Positions 28,281 to 36,024 of a stretch of 64,000 nt of DNA are shown in pieces. This stretch comes from Candidatus Fermentithermobacillaceae bacterium (GTDB lineage Bacteria; Bacillota; Sulfobacillia; Fermentithermobacillales; Fermentithermobacillaceae). Both the position numbers and the translations under genes were made by a program. Position 1 is the first letter of the stretch, and the number at the start of each line of letters is the position of its first letter. Location: NCBI GenBank assembly GCA_012840345.1, contig DULO01000066.1, positions 1 through 64,000 on the forward strand. The letters are read 5' to 3'. The notes beneath the pieces were generated by a model that saw only the letters and a list, made by a program, of their open reading frames with translations, had not been told where the DNA came from and searched no databases.

Positions 28281-29138
28281 CTACTTTTTCGTAAGACTGT
28301 CTGTGACCACAGGCGGTACCAGATAGTCCTGTAACTGAGGTGGGTTGAATGACGGGAACGGCCTGTTGACGAACTCGATGCAGGGGTTCTCCGCGAAGGG
28401 CGGCGGCAAGAGCTCCCAGTCGCACTCTCCGTACGCCGTAGTGACTAGTTGTACGTCAGCCCATGTCTTGACAATGACGTGAGCCCCAACGGTGACGCTG
28501 ACTCTGAGTACGTCTAGGAACACGTCTACAGTGCAATCGAGGATTTCCCACGACGATTCAGTCTTGACGCTGACCTGGCCGACCAGATCTTGATCGGGGA
28601 AGAACAGGACCAGCGATTTGATGAATTGAACAGGGCACACCTCTATATATCCGGTTGTCGGAGTTCTGTTGGGTGTGTTGTTCTGCAACTGCACGAGCAC
28701 CGTGTTCTTTACAAGGCAGTCACCGATCGATGGGGTCGGGTCCGTTCCTGGCGTGACAGTTACGGTGATTTCAGCGGCGGGCGGCACGCCTCCAATGGGG
28801 TTGACCGTGAACTCCTGAGGCGGCCTCTCGATTACGAAGATGTGCTCCCGTTGGTTCTGTTTGAAAACAGCGCCCAGACAGACAATGTCATCTTCAGGCT
28901 GCCAGTCTACACCGTCGATGGGGTTCTGGTCGATGTCTATGAGAGGCAGCGTGGGCACGTCCTCAGCGAATTCCTCGAGCCGGAAGAAGGTATCGCATTC
29001 AATCTGCTTCCGGGCGTCAAGAACCTTGGGTACTTCGATACACACGCACTCGCATCTGAAAACGTCAGGACGTATGGGCGTGTTTGGCGGCGGCACTGGC
29101 GGCAACTGCATTGGTATAGCGAGATTCTTGGGTTTCAT
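28281..29138 (-). CDS. Hypothetical protein with spore-surface-like features
   Basis: A 285-residue protein I cannot assign firmly. It has a Pro-rich N-terminus, a CECVCIEVPKVLDARKQIECD segment and an all-beta, low-Lys composition with scattered Cys (CLVKN, EVCPVQ, LDCTV, GECDWE). Short Cys-x-Cys and VPKVxD motifs followed by beta-rich sequence recall some clostridial and Bacillus spore-coat or exosporium proteins; that resemblance is from memory and weak. There is no signal peptide or membrane helix. GGAGGAGG lies seven bases before ATG 29138, a very strong site implying high expression. Confidence 0.55.
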   Translation of the reverse strand: MKPKNLAIPMQLPPVPPPNTPIRPDVFRCECVCIEVPKVLDARKQIECDTFFRLEEFAEDVPTLPLIDIDQNPIDGVDWQPEDDIVCLGAVFKQNQREHIFVIERPPQEFTVNPIGGVPPAAEITVTVTPGTDPTPSIGDCLVKNTVLVQLQNNTPNRTPTTGYIEVCPVQFIKSLVLFFPDQDLVGQVSVKTESSWEILDCTVDVFLDVLRVSVTVGAHVIVKTWADVQLVTTAYGECDWELLPPPFAENPCIEFVNRPFPSFNPPQLQDYLVPPVVTDSLTKK

Positions 29139-29330
29139 CTACTATCCTCCTCCAGGTGTGATTGTTGTTGATCCGGGTCCCTCCCGTATCTAGTGCACAT
29201 TATGTGAAGCCCACCATGAAGGTTACAGAATCACCGTTCCAGTCAAGAAACTTGCTGATCCACAGGCACTGAGTCCTTGGGAGGCGCATAGAATGTGTAC
29301 CGGAAAGTTAACATAAGGAGTTGACCGTCC

Positions 29331-29711
29331 ATGGCACGCATCGAAATAACCATCATGGGCTCTCGCAAGATAAAGCACCGGACCGGATGCTGTGGCTCGA
29401 GGACTCAAGAGGAAGTGATCTTAGGCTATATCCCCAGCCTTTACAGGCGTTTTGGGCAGCGGCGCATAAGTTGTCGCTATCTTGACATCGATGATCCCGG
29501 AGCGCAGGACTATCCTGAGGTGGTAGACGCTGTAAGGCGCAAGGAGATAAGCCTTCCTGTAGCGTTACGAGAAGGGAAGGTCATCTTTCACGGACAGGGC
29601 ACGCTGTTCAAGCTGCCTGACTACATCCAGCAAGAACTTGAGGCCGCGGGAGATGCCGGCCTCAGAACTCCTCCGCAATCAAGGAGAGAGCAGGGCCGAG
29701 GATCAGAGTAG
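29331..29711 (+). CDS. Small thioredoxin-fold-like protein (YuzD/DUF1462-like)
   Basis: A 126-residue protein: strand IEITIMGS, a Cys pair in TGCCGSRTQEE, YIPSLYRRFG, strand RYLDIDDPGAQDYPEV, then the ISLPVALREGKVIFHGQ segment with a cis-Pro-like position. This order resembles the YuzD family of thioredoxin-like proteins of unknown role. The C-terminal 25 residues are polar and probably disordered. TAAGGAG precedes ATG 29331. It is divergent from the beta-rich hypothetical gene. The redox role is inference. Confidence 0.5.
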   Translation: MARIEITIMGSRKIKHRTGCCGSRTQEEVILGYIPSLYRRFGQRRISCRYLDIDDPGAQDYPEVVDAVRRKEISLPVALREGKVIFHGQGTLFKLPDYIQQELEAAGDAGLRTPPQSRREQGRGSE

Positions 29712-29787
29712 CCCAAAGACGGCCACTGGGTTTGAACCTCCGTCCGCGAACGAAACGCTTAGCGTGAGAGCCGTCGCTCGGTTGAGC

Positions 29788-29816
29788 TTATCCACCGTTT
29801 GGACGTAAAGTAATAT
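29788..29816 (+). promoter_or_regulatory. Candidate promoter for the ABC transporter pair
   Basis: TTATCC (29788-29793) and TAATAT (29811-29816) are 17 bp apart, 30 bp before the ATPase start. The -10 is good, the -35 weak. Confidence 0.3.
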
Positions 29817-29845
29817 AGACGTCCCACGCGAACGGAGGATTCCCA

Positions 29846-30610
29846 ATGCTAAAGATATCGAGAGTATCCAAGAGTTACACGCCTGGCGTCAAGGCCGTAG
29901 ACGCCTTGGACCTCGAGGTCAAACCCGGAGAGATTTTCGGGTTTCTCGGACCTAATGGAGCGGGTAAGACGACCACCATCAAGATGGTTGTAGGCATTCT
30001 CAACCCCGACAGTGGGTCGATCAAGATCAACGGTCACGATATCGAAAAGGACCCCATCGAGGCAAAGCGCCAGATCGGTTATGTTCCCGATGAGGCCCAA
30101 ATGTGGGACAAACTGACCGGTGTCGAGTACTTAAGTTTCATGTGCGATGTATATGGGGTTCCTGTCAATGAGAGGGACAAGAGGGTGCGTCCGCTTCTTG
30201 AGGCTTTCGAGATTCTGGACGCGGCCCGCGACCCGATTGGAAGCTACTCAAGGGGTATGCGCCAGAAAATGGCGATCACCGGCTCGTTGGTACACCGGCC
30301 TCCACTGTGGATCCTCGACGAGCCCATGGTCGGACTGGATCCCAGGTCTTCGTTCCTCCTCAAAGAGCTCATGCGGTCACATACAGATCAGGGCGGGGCC
30401 GTGTTCTTCTCTACCCACGTCATGGAGGTTGCCGAGAGGCTTTGCGACCGGGTCGGCATCATCCACAAGGGTAGACTCATAGCGGTCAACACGGTCCAGG
30501 AGATGAAAGACCTGTTCGCTAAGGAGAAAGACGCGTCGCTGGAGGAGATCTTCCTGGAGATCACAGAGGCGAAGCTGCCAGAAGAGCAGTTGCGGTCTTT
30601 GGCGAAATAA
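29846..30610 (+). CDS. ABC transporter ATP-binding protein
   Basis: A 254-residue ATPase with Walker A GPNGAGKTTT, the signature YSRGMRQK and Walker B LWILDEPMVGLDP followed by the switch His in FFSTHVMEVAE. It is of the CcmA/drug-export type that pairs with a two-copy or fused ABC-2-like permease. It starts at ATG 29846 after CGGAGGA. With the next gene, 25 bp downstream, it forms one transporter; the substrate is unknown. Confidence 0.92.
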   Translation: MLKISRVSKSYTPGVKAVDALDLEVKPGEIFGFLGPNGAGKTTTIKMVVGILNPDSGSIKINGHDIEKDPIEAKRQIGYVPDEAQMWDKLTGVEYLSFMCDVYGVPVNERDKRVRPLLEAFEILDAARDPIGSYSRGMRQKMAITGSLVHRPPLWILDEPMVGLDPRSSFLLKELMRSHTDQGGAVFFSTHVMEVAERLCDRVGIIHKGRLIAVNTVQEMKDLFAKEKDASLEEIFLEITEAKLPEEQLRSLAK

Positions 30611-30635
30611 TGTCGGTACGGGGGAGGTTGTTATC

Positions 30636-32339
30636 ATGAGCGTTCGGGAACGGCTCCTTAAGGCCGGTGAGAGGAGTCCCTTTTCCGCTTTGGTGCGGAT
30701 TCAGTTGAAATCTGAATTCGGCATCCGGGGACTTTCCGAAAAACTTGGATTGGGCAAGAGGCCCCAATTCGTGTACCTGTACTTGGCATTACTGGGTATA
30801 GCGCTGATGTCGTTCTTCGGGGTTTTGTACAGCATGTTCTACTCCTTCGCGGAGATGGCCATGTTGTTGGGCCAGCCGGGACTGGTGGTCATGATGACCG
30901 TTGCCGCGGGGCAAGCATTGGTCGTCTTCGTAGGGATAAGCGGAATCATGTCTATCCTGTATGACAGCCGTGACCTTGAGACGCTTCAGGCAATGCCTTT
31001 CACACCCAAACAGATCATGTCCGCCAAGGTGCTTTGCGCTTACTTCCCTCAGTTGCTCTCGGTGGCATTTGTCGCGCTCCCGTCGTTCATAGCACTTGGC
31101 TCGGTTCTTGACTCGCCCTTGTTCTGGGTCTCGGCTCCTTTCATCGTGCTGGCTACGCCGTGCATCCCGACAGCTTTGTCGCTTATCCTTGTGGTCCCTC
31201 TGATGAAGCTGACAAGCAGGTCCAAGAGGCGGGATTTCTTCAGGGTTGTGCTCGGGTTGGTCTTCTTTGCCCTGGTGATCGGCTTCCAGTATGTCAACAT
31301 GAACATGGTGAAAGATCCCCAGGGATTTGTGCAGCTGCTTATGGAGCGCAACGGCATCATACAGGCGCTGTCGGTATACTACCCGCCTCTCAGATGGGCG
31401 GCCTTGGCTACGACCTCTGATGCCCCGTTGACGCTTCTGGCTAACCTGGTTCTGTACGTTGGTGTCTCGGTAGCGGCTTTGGTCCTGGTTACTTCTGTGT
31501 CTCAGAGATGGTTCCTGGGAGGGATCGCCAGGGATGTGCGCCGCGCGGCTCCGGCAGCCAAGGGGAAGGCGGGGGCACGGGAAGTCTCCATAGGAGGCGG
31601 CTCGTTGCTCATGTCTCTCATAGCCAAGGAACACAGGACTATGGTCCGCAACTCAAACTGGCTTTTGGTCACTCTCACGAACCTCACCATTGTTCCGCTG
31701 ATGCTGCTCATCAGCAGCTTTGGAGCCGGAAAGGGCGAGCTCTCCGTGGCGCTCGAACAGCTAAGGACTATGATCCCTACTGAGTTTTTGGTCCTTGCCG
31801 TAGCCGCGGTGCAAGGACTGACGGTATCTCTGAACCAGGTGGCTTCTACCGGGCTCAGCAGGGAGGGCACTTTGTTCTTTTTAAGCAAGACTCTGCCGGT
31901 TTCACCGCGAGTCCAGGCGAGGGCGAAACTCCTGTATTCCATGGGGTTTGCTTTGGTGCAGCTGGTGATCCTGATGGCGTCGTTCGTGTTCATTCTGCGT
32001 CCGGACCCGATCACGTTGGCCTTGACTGCCGGGTTAGCCTTGCTGGTCTCGTGGCCTGTTAGCGCACTATGTCTCATCAACGACCTCATGTCCCCGAAAC
32101 TGAAATGGACTAACCCTCAGCAGGCCATGAAGGGCAACTTCAACACGCTAATCGCGGGGATCTTTTCAGCCGCGTACCTGGCAGCCTTCTATTTCGGGGT
32201 GAGGGCACTGTACCCCAGAGTCCTGACAGGATGGGCGCTCTACGGCCTCGTGGGTGCCGCCTTGCTGGTCACTGGAGTTCTCTTGCACAGAGGGATGGAG
32301 TCTTTCGCTGTGTCCCGGTATAAAAGCATTGAGTTGTAG
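30636..32339 (+). CDS. ABC transporter permease (exporter type)
   Basis: A 567-residue membrane protein with about 12 hydrophobic segments arranged as two similar halves, so one chain may supply both membrane domains. The cytoplasmic N-terminal helix and the RDLETLQAMPFTPKQI loop resemble the large 'putative ABC exporter' permeases of Bacillota. It follows its ATPase directly, with GGGGAGG before ATG 30636. The substrate cannot be predicted. Confidence 0.82.
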   Translation: MSVRERLLKAGERSPFSALVRIQLKSEFGIRGLSEKLGLGKRPQFVYLYLALLGIALMSFFGVLYSMFYSFAEMAMLLGQPGLVVMMTVAAGQALVVFVGISGIMSILYDSRDLETLQAMPFTPKQIMSAKVLCAYFPQLLSVAFVALPSFIALGSVLDSPLFWVSAPFIVLATPCIPTALSLILVVPLMKLTSRSKRRDFFRVVLGLVFFALVIGFQYVNMNMVKDPQGFVQLLMERNGIIQALSVYYPPLRWAALATTSDAPLTLLANLVLYVGVSVAALVLVTSVSQRWFLGGIARDVRRAAPAAKGKAGAREVSIGGGSLLMSLIAKEHRTMVRNSNWLLVTLTNLTIVPLMLLISSFGAGKGELSVALEQLRTMIPTEFLVLAVAAVQGLTVSLNQVASTGLSREGTLFFLSKTLPVSPRVQARAKLLYSMGFALVQLVILMASFVFILRPDPITLALTAGLALLVSWPVSALCLINDLMSPKLKWTNPQQAMKGNFNTLIAGIFSAAYLAAFYFGVRALYPRVLTGWALYGLVGAALLVTGVLLHRGMESFAVSRYKSIEL

Positions 32340-32389
32340 ACCTCCTATCACGAGCTTGAGGATCACTAACTAAGGAGGGTATCGCGGGG

Positions 32390-33610
32390 ATGGTTTTGGA
32401 AGCGGCACGGAAGCTCCAGGGACAGATCGTCGCATGGAGGCGGGAAGTCCATCAAAACCCGGAGCTGGGTCTAGAGACACCGATGACTGAAGCTCTTGTA
32501 GCCAAAGCGCTGTCGGATATGGGGATTGAGGTTCGTACAGGAGTGGGCGGACATGGAGTCGTCGGTCTGCTCCGGGGGACCGGCAGGGTGGAACAAGCCG
32601 AGGACGGGGGTCAAGAGTCGGCGCCTCCAGTCAAGACTTTTGCCATTAGGGCAGACATGGATGCGCTTCCCGTCACCGAAGAAACTGGGTTACCCTTCGC
32701 GTCCAAGATTCCGGGACGAATGCATGCGTGCGGTCACGATGCCCACGTCGCGATGCTGCTTGGCGCCGCGAAGGTACTCTCCGATATGAAGGACAAGGTG
32801 CGCGGGAACGTCAAGTTCATCTTTCAGCCCGGCGAGGAGGGCCCTGGCGGAGCTCATCCGATGATTCTTGACGGCGCCTTGGAAGACCCGAAGGTTGATG
32901 CGATCATCGGTGCTCACGTCGGCCCGTTGTGGGACGTTGGCCCCGGCCAGATTGGGTTTAGGACCGGTCCCGTGATGGCCGCCACGGACCGCTTTGCTGT
33001 GAGAATCCAAGGCAAGGGCGGTCACGGCGCTGCCCCTCATTACTCGGTGGACCCGGTAGTCATCGCGGCTCAGATAGCCGTGTCGCTGCAGACCATCGTA
33101 TCCAGGGAAGTGAGCCCGATATCTCCCGCCGTGGTCACCGTCGGGATCATCAAAGCCGGCACGGCCCCCAACATTATTCCGGATTACTGCGAGATGAACG
33201 GCACTGTCAGATACCTTGACAAGTCGTTGGCTTCTTTCATCCCCCGGCGGATTAAAGAAATCTGCGAGGGGATCGCCTCAGCTATGAGAGGTACCGCGAC
33301 GGTGGAGTACACTCACGGATACCCTCCGCTCGTAAATGACCCCGGGATGACCGATTTCGTGAGGAAGGTGGCTGCGTCCATCGTTGGGCCCGAGAACTGC
33401 GTGGAAGTCCAGCCGACCATGGGCGGTGAGGACATGGCCTACTTCCTCAATGAGGTTCCCGGCGCGTATTTCGCGCTTGGAACCCGAAATCCGGACAAAC
33501 GCGCGGACTTCCCGAACCACCACCCGAAGTTTGACATTGATGAAGACGTACTGTACCTGGGCTCAGCGGTGTTTGCTCAGGCCGCGATTGATTTCTTGGC
33601 CCGGGAGTAG
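32390..33610 (+). CDS. M20 family amidohydrolase (N-acyl-amino-acid/hippurate hydrolase type)
   Basis: A 406-residue di-metal hydrolase: MHACGHDAHVAM carries the Cys and His ligands of the M20D group, FQPGEEGPGGA the catalytic Glu pair, GKGGHGAAPH the lid-domain His and PTMGGEDMAYF the last ligands. These enzymes release amino acids from N-acyl conjugates or act as carboxypeptidases. A 10-residue insert (VEQAEDGGQESAPP) near residue 75 is unusual and polar. AAGGAGGG precedes ATG 32390. It ends in a short tandem repeat. Confidence 0.9.
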   Translation: MVLEAARKLQGQIVAWRREVHQNPELGLETPMTEALVAKALSDMGIEVRTGVGGHGVVGLLRGTGRVEQAEDGGQESAPPVKTFAIRADMDALPVTEETGLPFASKIPGRMHACGHDAHVAMLLGAAKVLSDMKDKVRGNVKFIFQPGEEGPGGAHPMILDGALEDPKVDAIIGAHVGPLWDVGPGQIGFRTGPVMAATDRFAVRIQGKGGHGAAPHYSVDPVVIAAQIAVSLQTIVSREVSPISPAVVTVGIIKAGTAPNIIPDYCEMNGTVRYLDKSLASFIPRRIKEICEGIASAMRGTATVEYTHGYPPLVNDPGMTDFVRKVAASIVGPENCVEVQPTMGGEDMAYFLNEVPGAYFALGTRNPDKRADFPNHHPKFDIDEDVLYLGSAVFAQAAIDFLARE

Positions 33611-33643
33611 CGGGAGTACCAGGAGTAGCGAGAGTAGAAGGAG
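33603..33643. repeat. 9-bp tandem repeat over the M20 stop codon
   Basis: Four and a half copies of a GGGAGTAGC-like unit: GGGAGTAGC, GGGAGTACC, AGGAGTAGC, GAGAGTAGA, AGGAG. The M20 stop codon TAG (33608-33610) is in the first unit, so slippage here would not alter the protein. Confidence 0.6.
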
Positions 33644-33663
33644 GGGCCGGTTATCCCGGCCCC
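33643..33663. terminator. Convergent hairpin terminator
   Basis: GGGGCCGG (33643-33650) pairs with CCGGCCCC (33656-33663) over 8 bp with a five-base loop; TGATTTA follows on the plus strand. It separates the M20 gene from the convergent creatininase-family gene. Confidence 0.55.
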
Positions 33664-33705
33664 TGATTTACTACCTACATCTGGTAACACGTTTCAAGCA
33701 ACAAG

Positions 33706-34524
33706 CTAGCGGTCGAGGAACGACCAGTTTTCGCGGTTAAACTTCCATCCGGTCCGGTCCATCTCCTTAATGAAGCGCGCAAGATAGTCAGCTAGGGCGG
33801 TTACCAGCAATCTGCCTTTTTCGGCCGTTGCCGGAGTAGGGTCTCCGGTAGCGCCCGAAACCGACAGCTCAGGAATTGTGGCCAGGAGGCGCACTTCTTT
33901 AGGAGAAGCCGGCCACTCTCCTTTCGCCGCGTCCATATCTACATAGTCGGGAACCAGGTATAACGCCGTGGAAGTCTCCGCTTCTCCCGCATGACCTATG
34001 CCGTAGTCTTTGGCGAACGTCCCTTCTGGCAGTAGCTTTGGACCGGAGATCCACCAGGCCAGGGAAGCTGCCATCTTGACGTCGGGATACAGGCGCCTGA
34101 TCTTGCGCATGGCTACGTCAATGGCGGAATTGTTGCCTCCGTGGCCGTTGACCAGTAGGAGCTTCCTTATGCCCTGAACCAGGCAAGATTCCGCGACCTC
34201 GAAGATGACCTGGGCCAGCGTTTCGGCCGTCAGGGTGATTGTGAATGGGAAGGGCATCAACTGATCGCTGACTCCGAAGGGGATAGGGGGAAGGAGCAGG
34301 GCTCCGTCAACCCGCTTGGCGGTCTCCTCAGCAACGGCGTACGCGGCGAAGGTGTCTGTCCCCATGGGAAGATGGAATCCGTGGTTCTCCGTGGCGCCGG
34401 TGACTATTATGGCTTTGTCGAAGGACTGTCTTTCAAAGCGGTGACGGTTCAAGTACTCGAGCCTGAACTCGGTCCCGGACTTGGCCGGCTTTCTAAGTGC
34501 TGCTCTACGTGTGATCCTTGCCAA
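33706..34524 (-). CDS. Creatininase/creatinine amidohydrolase family protein
   Basis: A 272-residue protein of the creatininase fold. Metal-binding and catalytic motifs are visible: VTGATENHGFHLPMGTDTF with Glu, His and Asp ligands, LLVNGHGGNNSAI and GHAGEAETSTAL. The family includes creatininase, mycofactocin peptidases and a riboflavin-pathway amide hydrolase; the substrate here is unknown. The start is TTG 34524 with GGAAGGAGG upstream. It lies beside M20 and carbamoylase-type genes, so a role in amide or ureide degradation is a reasonable guess. Confidence 0.85.
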   Translation of the reverse strand: MARITRRAALRKPAKSGTEFRLEYLNRHRFERQSFDKAIIVTGATENHGFHLPMGTDTFAAYAVAEETAKRVDGALLLPPIPFGVSDQLMPFPFTITLTAETLAQVIFEVAESCLVQGIRKLLLVNGHGGNNSAIDVAMRKIRRLYPDVKMAASLAWWISGPKLLPEGTFAKDYGIGHAGEAETSTALYLVPDYVDMDAAKGEWPASPKEVRLLATIPELSVSGATGDPTPATAEKGRLLVTALADYLARFIKEMDRTGWKFNRENWSFLDR

Positions 34525-34557
34525 TGGATGCTGTCCTCCTTCCTGTTATGCTGTACA

Positions 34558-34665
34558 CCTCATTGGCCTCTTTCCTCAGATCTCTCTGTTCTTACTTTCT
34601 CTCTTCTCTGTCTGATCTTTGCCTCCTTTTCCCTCCCGCCTTCCTTCCGCCGCGAGTCTTTCTGG
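34558..34665. other. Polypyrimidine tract upstream of the creatininase-family gene
   Basis: About 108 bases are strikingly rich in C and T on the plus strand (purine-rich on the minus strand, the coding strand of the adjacent gene). It lies just upstream of the TTG start and could lie in the 5' leader. The remainder of the 34525-34858 gap holds one copy of the 94-bp repeat. Confidence 0.5.
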
Positions 34666-34677
34666 AGTGTTCAGTAG

Positions 34678-34770
34678 GTGACGACTGCGGCCGGAGGAGT
34701 CGTCAGCCAGAGACGCCTTCGCCGGGAGCAGTCATCAGCAGTTGACGACTTGACTCCTGGTGGCTGGCGG
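34678..34770 (+). repeat. Solo copy of the 94-bp repeat family
   Basis: The sequence beginning GTGACGACTGCGGCCGG matches the units at 60157 and 60251 along its length, sharing TGACGACTG, AGTCRTCA, GACGCCTTC, AGTCATCAGC and TGACGACT in the same order. It is in the same orientation as the left array at 60 kb. Alternating TGACGACT and AGTCATCA words make imperfect hairpins. Confidence 0.65.
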
Positions 34771-34858
34771 AGGTACCGGCATGGTAATTGGAGAACTCTT
34801 GCGACAGGCCGAAAGCTTTGTCCAGTAGTGAGCATCTGTTGAAGTGGGGGAATCTACC

Positions 34859-35904
34859 ATGACCGCCAAGAAGACCGGGCTTTCTATCAACGCAGACCGT
34901 CTGTGGTCCGACCTTGAGGAACTGGCACGGATAGGAGGCGCAGAACCCGGGCGAAGGCGAGGTATCTCCAGGCTGGCGTTCACCCCTGAGGACATGGCGG
35001 GCCGAAGGTGGCTCCTAGTCAAGATGCGGGAAGCCGGTCTCAGTGCCTGCATGGACGGAGTGGGAAATGTCTTCGGCAGGTACGAGGGCGCGCCTTCTTG
35101 CATCCGCGGTTCCGGCGATGCAGATTCTCCCGCCATCATGCTCGGCTCACATATTGACACCGTCCCAGAAGGGGGAAGGTTCGACGGCGCCTTGGGGGTG
35201 CTTGGAGCGCTGGAGTGTGTTCGGACTCTTAGGGAGAGCGGCATCACGTTGAAACATCCTCTGGAAGTGGCGGCTTTCGCCAACGAGGAAGGGACGCGTA
35301 TTCTCCCAGGCACGTTTGGCAGTCGCGCCTTTGTTGGGGGACTGTCCCGGGACGAAGAGGAGAGGCTGCGACCGGTGTTGGAGCAGGCGGGAATCAGCGG
35401 GGAGCCTCGAAGGCTCAAAGACCGCGAAATCGCGTCCTATCTGGAACTCCACATAGAGCAGGGTGGAGTGTTGGATGCTTTCGGAGACGACATCGGAGTA
35501 GTCACCGGAATCGTCGGTATCAGATCCTTTACCGTGAAGTTCCTCGGGATGGCCAACCATGCGGGTACAACCCGAAGCGCGCTCATGAGATAGGCAGCTT
35601 GCGCGGCGTTGAAGTTCGGCTCTCACCGGTTTCGTCCATACTCGGGACCCCGCTGGACGAGCAAGTCCAAGGGGATATCGAGGCAGCAGCGGTGGAGCTC
35701 GGATTGCGTTCGCGGAGGATGCCGTCGGGCGCCGCCCACGACTGCATGCACTTGGCGCGTTTGGCGCCCTCTGGAATGATCTTCGTCCCGAGCAGGGGCG
35801 GGATTAGCCACAGCCCAGATGAGTGGACGACAAAAGAGCAGTGCGCGGCGGGCGCCAACGTCCTGCTTCATACTGTGCTGCGCGTAGATGAGCGGTTGAA
35901 GTAA
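34859..35904 (+). pseudogene. Broken M20 carbamoylase/allantoate amidohydrolase-type gene
   Basis: The first part (to a stop at 35593) reads like an N-carbamoyl-L-amino-acid hydrolase: SRLAFTPEDM, MLGSHIDTVPEGGRFDGALG, FANEEGTR, LELHIEQGGVLD and MANHAGTTRSALMR. A second part in another frame (from about 35599) gives the C-terminus: RRMPSGAAHDCMHLARLAPSG and PSRGGISHSPDEWT. The dimerisation region between them, roughly 60-80 residues, is missing, so this is an internal deletion with frame change rather than a point frameshift. The start is ATG 34859 with GGGGGA before it. The remaining metal ligands lie on separate frames; no active enzyme is expected. Confidence 0.8.
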
Positions 35905-36017
35905 AGGCGCCATTTATCGTAGCTGCCTATTCGGAGCAAAGGCTATATGCTTGAAGCAAGTGTCTGATCGAAGCAAGGGTTGTCTGCTCGAAAACACGAC
36001 CGCATATTCGAAGTAAA
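35893..36017. repeat. Degenerate ~20-bp tandem repeat
   Basis: Copies of TCGAAGCAAG-like sequence recur with starts of the core near 35898, 35933, 35953, 35970, 35990 and 36010, a spacing of mostly 17-20 bases. The first copy covers the end of the broken carbamoylase. It lies between convergent genes and has no coding sense. Confidence 0.45.
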
Positions 36018-36024
36018 GCACCCT

